The position numbers were made by a program, and so were the translations under genes. Positions 45,301 to 57,062 of a stretch of 64,000 nucleotides of DNA are shown here, piece after piece (within the stretch, counting starts at the first letter, position 1; the number at the start of each line of letters is the position of its first letter). The notes under the pieces were generated by a model. It worked only from the letters and a program-made list of their open reading frames with translations, did not search any database and was not told the DNA's origin. The stretch is from assembly GCA_030248295.1 (NCBI GenBank), contig JASANH010000072.1:186001-250000 (forward strand), written 5' to 3'. Source of the DNA: Mesodorylaimus sp. YZB2_4. Taxonomy: Eukaryota; Nematoda; Enoplea; Dorylaimida; Dorylaimidae.

Positions 45301-48300
45301 TGCCTCGCAACACAACTTGAAAGTCCACAACACTTTATCTCATTATCTTGCTCTTCAACAGTGTTCACACCCTCTGTCATATGTGAATTTGGTAAGTGCG
45401 AAGGTCCAGGTTTTTGCAGATTGCTTTAAAGAAGCGGAAACGACTTTTTTGTAGGGTGCAATCTCCCGCAAGATGCCGTATGTCCTGGTTCCTCAAGCTT
45501 GAACCCAACGTGTCCAGGAGGCCATTGCAAAATACTACCACCATCGCCAGCGACTGCAAGTATGAGCGAGAGAACAGCCTTTTCCTCAACATTAACACCT
45601 ACAAGTAGTGCAAGGTCGACTACCACCAAAACGCCCACTGTTTCGACTTCCAGCTTTCCTGCTTCAGTTTCGGCTCCAACAAGCACGTCTTCACCAACAA
45701 CAGTTCCAACTAGTACGATGTCAACTACCAGCACGGCGTCTACTGATCGGAGTTCCACCTCTTCAATTACGCCTTTAGCTTCATCTATGAAGTCTTCGTC
45801 CTCGAGTTCAACATCGCCAATCACTTCCTCCTCTGGAACATCAACAACTATTGCACCAACGACGTCTAGTCCCGATTTAGCAGCTCCTACCAGAAGCACA
45901 TCGAGCAAAGCACCCTCGACAACCTCAAAACAGACAGCAACATCGACTGCACGGCAACAGACCTCCAAAGCGGCTTCGACTGAGTCTAGCTCAGCCACGT
46001 CGAGTTTTACATCCCCATACATTTCGACTACAACCACGTCCACCTCAACCACTACACAACCCCTGTCTATTAATAACACCAAAGCCTCAAAAACTACGAC
46101 TGGAAGCACCAGCAGCACAATTCCACCCACTACGACCACCATCACCCTGACAACCGCCTTTCAAAGCCCCACTAGCACGACTTCCTCCACCCGGAAGCCA
46201 ACAACATCGCGAGCTGCTTTATTTGTCAAAGCGGCTCGATCAAGATTCTCCACATCTGCGAGCAATCCGTCCACAACGTCTGGCACCGCATCCACCCTTG
46301 CCAGCAGTTTCTCATCGACCACGCGGCTTCCACTAACCACAGCAGTGATCGGGTCCTCCACATCAACAACTTCATCCACATCGTCAGTCACTATTAGCGG
46401 CACGGAGAAAACGACTCCAACACTGACCACTTCAACGAAAAAAACAACCACTATGCCAACAAAAACATCCCACACTTCGACAGCGACAACAACACCGAGT
46501 ACAATGCTCGCTAGTACTACTGGTACAACGACGATAGCTTCAACTTCAACCGAAGTGACGTCCTCTTTTTCCACAACCACTGAGTCAAAACGTGGAGGGA
46601 TGAGAATTCGAACGCCTTCACCACCGCCACAACACACGACCAGCAGTACTTCGACTCTGCTAACAACTCCAAGTTTGACTACTAGCTCAGCCCCTGCATT
46701 GACTTTCATCACTTATAGTACAATGGCAACTACAACTGCAAGTACAAGCACAACACTGAAGCGGACCACGATGACTGAGTCTTCTAGGCCAGATGAGACA
46801 GCCACCCAGTCATCAACTTCCGAGATCGTACCCTCAACATCCGCATCGACCGAATCAGCTACTGAGGCAGTAGTGGAGGTGACATCCGCAAAGACGGACC
46901 CATCTGTTACAAATATACCCACGACACCAATTATCGTTAGAGTGACTTCTGCTGACATGGAAACCTCGACGAATGCTGTAACTACAGCGGGACTAAGCAC
47001 CACGAAATCGACATCAGCACTGGCAGAAACAACTGCAAGCCCCGCACTGGAAACCATAGTGTCCACATCAACAGGAAGCAGCACCCCAATCTTGTCTAGC
47101 ACAACAACCAGCGATAACAGTGCAATAACGAAATATCGGACGACTACCTCTGCCGATCCGTCCATTATTTTGCCAACCACATCGGCTACAACAAAAACAA
47201 GCAATGACCCTAAGACAACTAGCACGTCTCTAGTTTCGTCCAAGCCAGCCAGCTCAATGGGAACCACAACCAACGAGCCCACTCCCACTCCTACAACACT
47301 ATTATTAGAAGCTAGCAGCAGCACTTGTTCACCGACGAGTGCACTCGATATCTTCGCTGCTGAAACTTCAGAGTTGAATGAAACAACGACAACACTGCTG
47401 CCTGCCACAACTCGTTTGACTTCTGCTATGCTCTCCTCTGGCAGAACTTCTGCAAGTTTAACAATGACTCAAAGCGCATTCGCAACTTTGCCCTCCTCCA
47501 CAGCCTCTACAACTCAAACTACTGAAAATTCCTCTACTGGGCAGCAAATTACAGTGCCAACAACCGAGGTAACCATGAGGCATAACACCATGTTGTCTTC
47601 AACTGTCATACCCACAACTATGACACCTAAAACAACAGTACCCACTACTACTGCGAGACTTACAGCTGCACAGAGCAGCACACCTGACACAACTGAGCAA
47701 CTAACATCTTCTACCATTCATCGAAAAGTCTTTAAAAAACGTGCAACAACTAAACTGTCCACTGTCAGCCCGTCTGTCGCTAAAGCTGATGGAATATCTG
47801 ATAAGGGCGCCACTACTGCAGCTCAGCTGCGGACAACCAGTCCTGAATACACTCCAAGCCTAACGGCCACCATTGATGCTGCAGGCGAAACAGTAGGCAA
47901 GCGAACAAAACATACTTCTGACATGACTGAAAAACTCAATACTAGCACCCCTCGCACCACCCTGCTGGACCAGGCAACATTTGGAGGTACAAATCTCAGT
48001 TTGAAAATCTTTGACATTGCCTCAACGACTGCTGACCGAAATCAAGACGAGGCTGAAGGCAATTTGATAGAAGCACATAAACCCCAAAGCACTTGGTCAC
48101 CTGTTCGACCACAGACAGCGGCCATAATTGTCGATGAAATAGCGGGATTAGCTCCAAAGCGAGAGCAGCCAATCGACCTGCAGCTTACCATAACCCAGCT
48201 TCCTAAACAAACCAACAGCGTTCATTATCTGTCTACGACGGAAGGAGCTGTAGAGACCGGAGTAGATCGAAGGCAGTCATCACCAGTGAGAGCTAAGACA

Positions 48301-51300
48301 ACTCCAAGCCGACAGGGCACTACGAAGGTCGAAAAAACTACTAAAATAAACTCCTCGTCAAACAATGAAACCAGGCCTGATAGCACTCCCAAACGAGAAA
48401 GAACCACAAGCAAAGAGTCCGCAACCACCAGATCACAAATCAGCACCTTACCCTCGACAGCTTTCGCTGAAACATCAAAAAGACTGACGATTTCTAGTCT
48501 CTCGCCATCGTCAACTGAAACAGCATCGAAGTCACGTGTTTCTAGTTCCTCCTCATCCATGAACAGGCCGAGTTCACTAGGGAGCTACCCCAGCACTTGG
48601 TATTCGACTGGTCAGTACCAAGTAGAAAACACGACAGCGACGGCTATGATGAGTGTTAGCAGCTCAATAAAGAACCCTCTGACACCCCGGATCGAGGGGA
48701 CAACAGCCCCAGGTAAGACTATTTGCTGTAAGCTACTGCAGCTTCACCGTACTGTGAAGCAGCAGAGTGAAAGAGTAGTTTTTGACCGCATTCGGAACTG
48801 GGTATGGGCAAAGGGAGAACTATGTACAGTATGTGAGGTCTCTGCCTTAAGGTCTATTCTTTTGTAATAAACGTGGCAGGTGCAGGAAAGACGGTGGCGA
48901 GAAAAACTCTGACTGGAGCAAAGCAAATCTTGCGGCTATAGCTGCGGCTGAAGCATCAGTCCGAGGGGTTGACGTCTCCCAGCCAGGGGAGATCGATAAT
49001 TCTCCCGTTCCCGACATGACGCACCAGGCGCCAGGGTAACATCTTTATAGCCATCTCTGAATTTTATAGACCTTTTAAATCGGCATGCACAGATGTCGAA
49101 GTGCTGCAGCAATGGCAGCATTTTCTTCAATGTGCATTGCACTGTTCATCATCCAAATTTTGAACAAGAAGTTCGTGTTTCTTGACTGTTTCTTAATTGA
49201 AATCGAATTCCAGCCATTTGTAACCTGCCTACTATCTTTCAGGGCACATATCTTTGCCAGATCGTGATCACCTGCTGTAGCTACAGCTGAAGACACCATA
49301 GCACTTACCTATCCCCCTATTGAGGCCGACAAGGCCCCTACCGAAGTGGTTTCTACAGTACTTCTACTTGCTTTTCCAAGCTTCAAACAGTGAGGTTACT
49401 AGTGTGATAAGCATGAAGTACTCTCCGGCCTATCAGCGCACTGGGTGAGGGAATCGGTCTGCCTCTCCTAACAATAAATCAGGACTGGCACAAGACCGAG
49501 GTCGAGGTCTAGTGATTGCTTTGGTTTGTAGGCATTTGTAGAGGACTGGCCTTGCGCTCCTTTTCTGAACTGCTCCATGAACACTCCAGGCTTAGATCTG
49601 TCAGAGCCCCTTTGACGGCTGACGCTTGTGAGTGCTCTCGAAATTGTGAGTCTACACGGCCCTCGTGGTGGTGGCAATAAAGTTAGCGCGAGGTGGCCGT
49701 GGACTGCGTGGGGTCGTTCCTGTGGCTTTAGCCATCCTCTGGTCAGTCCTAGTCTGTCTGTCCTAGGGTGAGCCAAGGATTTCAAGTGTACGGCGACTCA
49801 ATTTCTCAGCTAGAACCTGGGAAATCTTGCTTGGCAGGCTGTAATGGGTGGGATAGCTCTACTGTAGATCAGAGAACGTACCGCGTAGAGCGGATGGTCT
49901 TAAAAAACCTTTAGACAGACCGCGTAGTCACAGGTGCCTGAGACATCAACCCGACGGGTTTCAGCTTGCCCGGAGGAGCGGCCAACGAAGGCAACTGATG
50001 CGTTTTATGTGGCGGCCAGTCAAGGCAACCACATACTGTTCCGTGTATACGGCGGCAAGTTAAGGCAACCAGATACACTAGCTCTCCACCGGCCAAGCAC
50101 GCCTACTACAAGGGACTATAGGACTAAATGTTCAGAAAATGTATTTTGCCTCCAAACTCTCCGGCTGAAGGAAGGCTTATTCGGCGATACAAGGGGACTA
50201 TGTGGCGAGACGGCATAGGGTGCGGGGACCAGTAATGGTAGCTTCAAAGTAGGTAGCTTCATACATGAAACTGATGACAAATGCTATTAATAAATTGCGT
50301 CGCGCAGCTAGAAAAGGCCTTGACTCATCTGCTTCTAGATTTCTGCCTGGCACTGGAATGGGGTACATGGACCTTATGCAGCGTGACCTGCGGATCAGCC
50401 CTGAGAAGCAGAACCCGAAATCGACTGCCCACAGAGAACTCAACGACTGACGACTGTCCAGATGAGTCACAAACGGCAGTTTGCAATGTTCCGCCATGTG
50501 TAAGAATCCATCGTTGACCTTCATATTCCCCGTCGTACTGTCGCCGAATGAAAAGCGGGCATGTTTTATAGACCCCAATGACTAAAGTCGAGCAGGTGGT
50601 GACCAATGTGATGATGAATATTGGTTGCATGTGGATCCTCGTCGGTCTCGGCTGCTCCATTCTCGCCTTTCTTATTTTCAGGTAAGTGCTCACAGTCACC
50701 GAGGTCAAGGTCAGAAGTCTGTCAAGACGCTGATTGATCAGCCCCTTGCCAAAGTTGTCAAGATCAGGGTCAGGCCAAAGGTGAAAAACGCTTGATCTTG
50801 CGAATATTACAGGGGCATTCGAGCTACTGTGTTTCGGGGTGTGATGAGGTGGGATAGAGGACTCATTGTATCAGCTTCCTGCAGTGTTATCAATCTTCGA
50901 AGTAGCTAGAATTTTTCTGCATCAATTTTGTAAGCTCCTTATATTTGCGATTCATGCATATTACATTTGTAATACAGATCGACCTACTACCTGCAAGTTG
51001 TTCATGTCAACGAAGACATCAGCCTGCTGATCGCCCATGTGCTCGTTCTATTTTTCGCCATGAGAGATGACTCCAAGTTCAGCCAAGTATGCATGTGCTA
51101 ATCGTGAATGACCAAATCTATTCTTGAATTCGGCTTCTTTCTAGACCATGTGCAAAGTAGCCTCGTTGGGTCTGCAGTATTTCTTCACAGTCTGTTACAC
51201 GTTCAAAGCACTGGAAGCGGTGCACATTTTTACTGTTTTGACCAATGTGGTGATGGGAAAGGGCGTATGGATCAATTTGAAAGTGGCGATGGCCTTGGGT

Positions 51301-52396
51301 TGGGGTATGGCGATTAGCTGTTCAATGTGCCAGTAACTTCACATCACCCCATATAGGACTGCCGGCCATCCTGACGGCCATCACGGGCGCCGCATTGTTC
51401 GATAGCCTGATGTCTGATTATTCGTGAGTTTTTGTGTCGTGACTGCGTTCACAGGGAGTAGGTCAGTCTCGTTTAGGTGTTGGATCAACATCGCCAACAC
51501 ACCGGCCCTCATGCTGTCAGCAGCTCCCGTTTGCACTATCGCTTGGGTCACTGTAATTGTTCTGGAAGGGACTGGGAGTTGGAGCGAGTGGAATAAGTCA
51601 GATGTAATCAATTCCTGCAAGTAAGTCTTTGTGATCGCCATTTTTCTTCCTTCCCAATCAAGCCAGCGATCGTTACAGGGTGGCCCGTGCTGGACTGGCT
51701 TTCGTCTTTTCGGCGCAGTTTGTCTCGTGGTTTTTGACTTTCCTGGCCATTTATTACCAGCATGTTGCTTTTTTCACGATTGTATTCGGGATCAACGCAG
51801 CCCTCGGCGCATTTATATTCATGTATCACTTGCTATCTAATCAGAAGGTTAGCTAATTTATGAATTTCTGTAAGCTTAGGCCTGGCATTGAAAAGTCAAA
51901 TGAAACCTCATATGTTTTCTCAAAAAATTTTTCTATGAAGCAGGTTTTTGCCAAATAAAACAAGCAATCAATCCGCAAGCTGAGAAAACTTGATCGAAAG
52001 TCTCGATTTTGAAATTCCGCAAAAACCAAGAGCCCGCAGACAAGCTTTACTGCGGCCGCTTAGATCACAACTCTGAAATCCTGTAGACCGTACGTAGCAT
52101 AATTAGAAGTCGAATTTTAACCAGGAGAAAATCCAATCGAATCAAAAGATATCTTTCGGGGACCTGGGAAGGGCCTGAAAATAAAACGCAATGCTGGATT
52201 TTGAAGGAAGTTAATGACATTAGATTCGATTGGAAATCTAATTTTTCTCTCGACGTGATGGTCTAGTACGGCCCTCGATGTTACACATTAGTGGCCGTTT
52301 TTACACGGAGGCTCACATGCTTATGACGGCTTTACTTTTCAGGTCCGAGCCCTGGTTGTAAAGACATACCGCCGTTGTTTTCCGAAAAAGGGATGA
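42309..52396 (+). CDS. Receptor gene B: tandem paralogue of gene A
   Basis: Exons: 42309-42477, 42531-43043, 43097-43231, 43899-44375, 44440-44859, 44912-45391, 45455-48712, 50339-50499, 50572-50681, 50978-51086, 51145-51304, 51357-51423, 51477-51620, 51679-51847, 52343-52396; 2141 aa. The exon count and every phase match gene A, and exons 8-15 have identical lengths. Domains: signal peptide, CTLD1 (WLGAGS, DYCWM, FMLCEF), linker ending CAFDP, CTLD2, Ser/Thr linker (shorter than in A), CTLD3 (MDYGRMAVFYN shared with A), 1086-residue mucin, TSP1 (EWGTWTLCSVTCGS), seven helices and tail YRRCFPKKG. The mucin is poorly alignable with A except for basic islands at 46585-46620 (SKRGGMRIRTPSPPP) and 47722-47742 (RKVFKKR). 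Intron 9 has a normal GT donor. It is probably a cell-surface receptor with a heavily O-glycosylated stalk; the ligand and signalling route are unknown. Confidence 0.88.
43452..43770 (-). repeat. tRNA-derived SINE, family B, copy 1
   Basis: Read on the minus strand, a head TGGTGCAGCGTTTCAGC with B-box GGGTTCGATCCCCGG is followed by a body with AGGTGCTCCGAGTGGAGAGA and AACGAGGAGACAGTCT. The same order is at 53511-53800 in the other orientation. It lies in gene B intron 3, just before the CTLD2 exon. Confidence 0.8.
48943..49040 (+). repeat. Recurrent ~65-base module, copy 6
   Basis: GCGGCTGAAGCATCAGTCCG, GGGTTGACGTCTCCCAGCC, AGGGGAGATCGATAATTCTC and later CACCAGGCGCCAGGG, as in copy 3. Confidence 0.8.
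49403..49784 (+). mobile_element. Diverged BEL-type solo LTR
   Basis: This aligns end to end with the LTR at 61971-62350 (opposite strand). It starts TGTGATAAGCATGAAGTACT, ends GAGCCAAGGATTTCA, and shares TTGTGAGTCTACACGGCC and CGTGGACTGCGTGGG. An AATAAA is at 49676-49681. AGTG occurs at both 49401-49404 and 49785-49788, but using it as the target duplication would trim two bases from the LTR end, so the boundary is uncertain. No internal retroelement sequence adjoins it. Confidence 0.8.
49933..50105 (+). repeat. Recurrent module copy 7 with shared flank
   Basis: GAGACATCAACCCGACGGGT begins the module, which is truncated after ~50 bases. It is followed by two tandem units with GGCAAC...AGATACACTA and the segment shared with 39165-39235 (GCCAGTCAAGGCAA; CCAAGCACGCC). 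Confidence 0.65.
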
Positions 52397-53510
52397 GTTC
52401 CGAATGTACAGGACTGTACATTGGACAGCATGCGTCTTCGACAAGTCACGACGTTTGTGTGAGACTGGCATTAAGTTGTGATTTGCTGTGACGTTTTGCT
52501 GATAATTCTGTTTCAACATGCACAACACGTGCTTCAACATTTTACTTTCCTCTCATGTATCAACACCTCGTGAGCAGTTTTTTTATGGAACCTATCCAAC
52601 TTACGGCTTCATATTTTTCCACATATCCGCGTTTGGTATGGTAACATGACAACATGAAGTAAACAGAAAAGTGTGCCAACTATGGGTTAGTGAGTCTGTC
52701 ATCATCAACACACACTACGTGGTCAGTATGTACAACAGGTACAGTATACTCAAATCAATACCGCAACACGAACGACCTAGTAGTTGTATAGTCATGCGCG
52801 AGACCTCCCAAGTACTGTAGGCCGTGAAATCGAGACTGCTGTAATCTTGAACTATTCTTTAATCATGCTCATATATAAACATGACGACTTCAGGATTCTG
52901 TAGCATTTTCTCGCTCTATGAGGTATACTAGGATCTATATCTTTGTCTGTGTGGTCTAGGTTGGTCCCAAGTAATCAGAAAAAAATTTCCTCAAAATTAT
53001 TGCAAAAAATGCAGAATTTTGCAATTTGCGATTGATGCGCGCATACAGTTGAAATTTCAGTTGGCCAATTTTGCCTATAGCCGGCCAGCAGGTTTTATTT
53101 TAGCTATTTATACAAGCACTAAATATGCAGAAACCTTTGAGTCGACTGCTGGAATATCTAGAAACGCTGAGACATGGGCAACATTCAAAAAACTTTCGAT
53201 CGATAGCTGATCTTCTTGCGGTCACTAAAATATACAGTATTTTAGATTCTTTCATTCTATCATAAGCAAGATTCGACAGATATCGAGTGTTAAAAATATT
53301 TTGCACCTTTGCGACCACACTCACTCGGTACCTATACTGCTAACAAGTAAGCTTAAAATAATCATAGGGTAAATATTTTAATAAAGATACGCATTTCCAA
53401 ACCACCCTCAGCCTTACTACCAAGGTACCATTAAACAACTCTGGTAGGCGGATCTCTGAAATTTGTTTCCCTAGCTTTGTCCCATTGTCAGCTTGCAACT
53501 CCTCATTGAG
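52397..53510. other. Intergenic region between gene B and gene C remnant
   Basis: AT-rich, with no supported exon or named repeat. If gene C once had exons 1-3 they should lie here, but I could not find a CTLD1 or signal-peptide exon. Confidence 0.5.
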
Positions 53511-53800
53511 AGCGGCCGCGGTGGTGCAGCGGCTTAGCATTTGTCTTTCAAGGGGCGACAAATGCTAAGTAGCTGGACTCGTCCTGGGTTTGATCCCCGG
53601 TGACGGAGGTCCTGGTACCGCCGAGGTGCTCCGGGTGGAGAGACCGAAGCCAAACGAGGAGACAGTCTTAGCTGTCCAACACCGACAGGACTCATAGCCC
53701 AACCGCCATTGTCCAAGGAACTCGGTGTCCAGTCCAGGATGTCTCTCGAGGAGGTGCTCCTAATAGAGACACGCAGAGGGACGCTGCTGTACTCCGATTT
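53511..53800 (+). repeat. tRNA-derived SINE, family B, copy 2
   Basis: The head CGGTGGTGCAGCGGCTTAGC has B-box GGGTTTGATCCCCGG. The body carries CCGAGGTGCTCCGGGTGGAG and AACGAGGAGACAGTCTTAGC, then GAGGAGGTGCTCCTAATAGA. It abuts the CTLD2-like exon of gene C with only the last ~20 intron bases between. Confidence 0.8.
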
Positions 53801-53823
53801 TATCTCACACAGCATGTGCTTAG

Positions 53824-55864
53824 GTAAGGGCACCGCGGCATGCGTTGGAGACCAATATACAATCACGTACATGTACAGCAACATCTGCTATGTTATCTGC
53901 TTGAACAAGCAAGATAAGTGGGAGAAGGCAATAAAGCATTGCCAGGACTTGACGAAGACCTACGAATATGCATATTCCCAGCCTGCTGTTTTCAAGAACA
54001 CCGATGACTATCTCAACGTCATGGCGAATCTGAAAGAAAAAATAAGCAAAGACAAGCTTGCTGCCAGTCTGGTTTTGCTGGGAGCGAAGGCAACTTCTGG
54101 TTTCGGCACGAAGCTGACTGATTACTGCTGGATTATTAATAAGAACACTTTTGGATCCCAGGTTACAACGATGCCTATCTCAGTCAACACAACGTTCTTA
54201 AAAACAAACGCCAATGCCCCTGTTTATCTCGCCGCTGACCTTTCGCAACAATTCAATTTTAGCTCTCTAGGGAAAGATGACGAAATTCCAGTGATCTGTG
54301 AATTAAGTAAGTGTTAGTTCTCATCGGGGCAATCCTTATCATTGCGTCAATTACTTTCCGACTGCAGGCTGCGGGTACAAATCAATTGATTGTCCACCCT
54401 CCCCACTCGCGAGTGGATGTGACGGCACTGCTTGTCAATTCGGAATTTCTGATACCACCACCACATCGACTAGCACAACGTCCCGTAGCACATCTGCGAG
54501 CAGCTCCACAGCAACGAGCACACTGCTAACCAGCACGACAACTTAAAGCACATCAGCAACAAGTGCACCAACTGCAACAACAGCATTAACGAAGGATACA
54601 AACCACACCAGCGCGACTTTGTCGACAACCCCCATGAACGCCCCAACGAGCTTCCCTGAATGCACTACCAGCACCATTTCAACCACTCCCAAGGTCACTA
54701 CTATTTCAGAAACCAAAGCGCTTCCACCTAGCATTACACCAACTGCCTCATATTCGCCCCCAGCTGAAGCAAGCACATCAACTCTTCCGAGCAACAGCTC
54801 CTCATTATCCTCAATCTGGATTCTGCCAACCACAACTTTGTCGCAGCGATCATCCTCCACGATGCCATCCACAACTCCAGTCACTACGGGTGAAGAGACA
54901 ACAGCCACAAGCGCAACAATGCGAGCTACCACCGAGTCATATTCCGCAAGCAACGCCACGACAACCACATTTCTAACGATAAGCCAAAACAGCACGACTT
55001 CATCAACTTGCAGCACAAGCGCTGCAACGACTGTCGTGTTAAGCGCCACAACAATTTTGCCTCAGAAAATCACAGCACTCTCCAGTACCACCAGTGCAAC
55101 TTTCTCTTCTATTCCCGTGGCAACTACGTCAGAAGGAGTGACTCAAAGGCCTCCATCACAACCGACACAGACAACCAGTGGTACTTCCACTCCTCTGCCA
55201 ACTTCATTCTTGACGACCCTCTAAACTAGCGCAGCGATAGAGGCGTCTTCGTTCACAACGATGTCGATAGGTACAAGCACAGGCAAACTCACGAAACAGA
55301 TTACGATCAGTCAATCCCCAACTACGTATGAGGCCACAACCCAATCATCTGCCCATACACCAACACTCCTGACCACAATGTCAATCTTCTCCATAAGCTC
55401 AGCATCTGCGATGTCTTGGCCCGAAACGATAATGACGAGCACAAGTACTGAAGCGCCCACAAAGCAGACCACGATAAGCTGGTCTTCGACTTCAAGTAAT
55501 CTCACATCCCCTTCGTCTTCTATAGGAGTCCCACCTTCCTCCGGCAGTTCGACCACAGTTCCGACGGAACAGTCGATGGAGGAGGTAGAAACGTCGACTC
55601 CGTCTTTCCAATATTCACCCGCAACTTCAACCACCACCATGCTGACTTCTGAGCAGATAAGAACCTCCACGAGTCTTGTGACTAGAGCCACTCCAAACAT
55701 CATGCCATCGAAATCGACAGAAGCAGAAACAGCTGCTGGTCGTACACCTATGTCCACATCAAAAGAAAGCAGTGTCCCAGTCGGTCTGGGCACAACATTT
55801 AAATATTTGTCCACTCCAGCTGTCGATACATCGGCTTCCAGCCTGTTCACTTCCTCGTTCCTGC
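53824..55864 (+). pseudogene. Receptor gene C remnant: CTLD2 plus mucin, broken
   Basis: Third, partial copy of the receptor. The exon 53824-54306 matches exon 4 of genes A and B (CTLD2: NTITYM-like start, VFKNTDDYLNVM, DYCW, FNFSS, ICEL). Exon 5-like sequence starts at 54368 (Cys-rich start, then Ser/Thr mucin) and stays in one frame to 55864. It is broken by in-frame TAA codons at 54544 and 55222, and then by the BEL/Pao-type LTR beginning at 55865. No CTLD1, CTLD3, TSP1 or membrane exons are seen up- or downstream. The donor after CTLD2 and its acceptor remain intact, so loss of function may be fairly recent. Confidence 0.8.
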
Positions 55865-57062
55865 TGTAATAGGCATGGACTAGGCATGTGCTATGCCCTC
55901 TGGCCTATGTGTGCACTGGTTCAGGGAACCGGCTGTGAAATTGCCTCGTCTTGAGCTGGTCAGGCTCGATGGTAACATTTTTCGATGGCGCGAATTTTGG
56001 GACTCGCTTGAGTCGTCTGTTCACAATAATCCGAGTCTGCAGGCGATCGATAAGTTCAACTGTTTGCAAGCGCAGATTGTTGGGGACGCGAGGAAGGCAA
56101 TTATGGGTCTTGCGGTCTCTAATGAGAATTATGCTGTGGCTGTGAATATGTTGCGAACTCGATTCGGTCGTAATCAGCTGGTTATTAGCGCACATCACCG
56201 TGCTTTAGCAGATTTGGCTCCTGCCAGTAATCATTCCTCTTTGCTTCGTGGCACGTTCGACTTGATTGAACAGCATTCGAACTCGTTGCAGGCGCTTGGG
56301 AAGAACATCGAGAGTAACCATCTCGTCTCGCTTACTCAGTCCAAGTTTCCACCAGACTTCTTGCTACGGCTGGAGGAAACTCGTGTGGGTAATGCCTGGA
56401 CTGTGCAGACACTTCGGGACAGGATCACTACTCATCTCGTGGCTCGGGAGACAGTCGAGAGTCTCACGTCTACTTGTAAGGCAAGAATGGACTCTTCTTC
56501 GTCGAAGGAACCCCTGTCTGAGGTGGTTTCGCAGAAGGGTCCTGGTTCAGCGTCTACGAGTGCCACGGCTGGTGCACTTCTCTCTGCTTCCTCTTGGAAG
56601 GGATCTGGTCGGAAGTCTTCGTGCGTTTTTTGCGGTGGTGGTCATTGGTCAGACAAGTGCAAGAAATACGTTACGCTTTCTGCCAGGAAGGAGAAAGTGA
56701 AGGGCACTTGTTACTGTTGTCTGCAGCCTGGTCATCGTGTCAACGAGTGTAAAAGCGACAAGGCGTGTTTCTATTGCAAGAAGCGCAGGCACCATCATTC
56801 TAGCTTGTGCCCGTCTCAGTTTGGAAGTGTCTCGTCGGAGGTATCGAATGTTGCCGCTGAGGCGGGAACGGGTTCACTGTCGTCGTCGACGGAGAGCTTG
56901 CTGCTTTCTTCTGGTGAGTCGGTGTTGCTTCAGACTGCGACTACAGTGGTTCAATCGCCAACTGCCAAGACTTCGTCTAAGGTTAGGCTTCTTCTGGATG
57001 GTGGAAGTCACCGGTCGTATATTTCGGCAGCTTTAGCGAAGCAGTTGGGCTTGAAGGCTAAG
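55865..57062 (+). mobile_element. Truncated BEL/Pao retroelement: LTR start fused to gag
   Basis: 55865-55932 matches the first ~60 bases of the BEL-type LTR (TGTAATAGGCATG, CTATGCCCTCTGGCCTATG, TTCAGGGAACCGG). The sequence then jumps directly into a BEL/Pao gag frame, so the rest of the LTR, primer site and gag start are deleted. The reading frame (about 55893-57065) has the DUF1759-type core (FRWREFWDSLESSVHNNPSL, DKFNCLQAQ), Cys/His knuckles (CVFCGGGHWSDKC, CYCCLQPGHRVNEC, CFYCKKRRHHHSSLC) and the start of the retropepsin (LLLDGGSHRSYIS). It is cut in the protease by hAT-like element 4. No polymerase follows. Confidence 0.85.

Larger units (their letters stand above)
48713..50338. other. 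Gene B intron 7 (1626 bases), repeat-filled
   Basis: This intron lies between the mucin and TSP1 exons. The matching intron in gene A is only 300 bases. The excess is made of the recurrent module (48943-49040 and 49933-49985), a full-length diverged BEL-type LTR (49403-49784) and the segment shared with 39165-39235. Confidence 0.75.
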
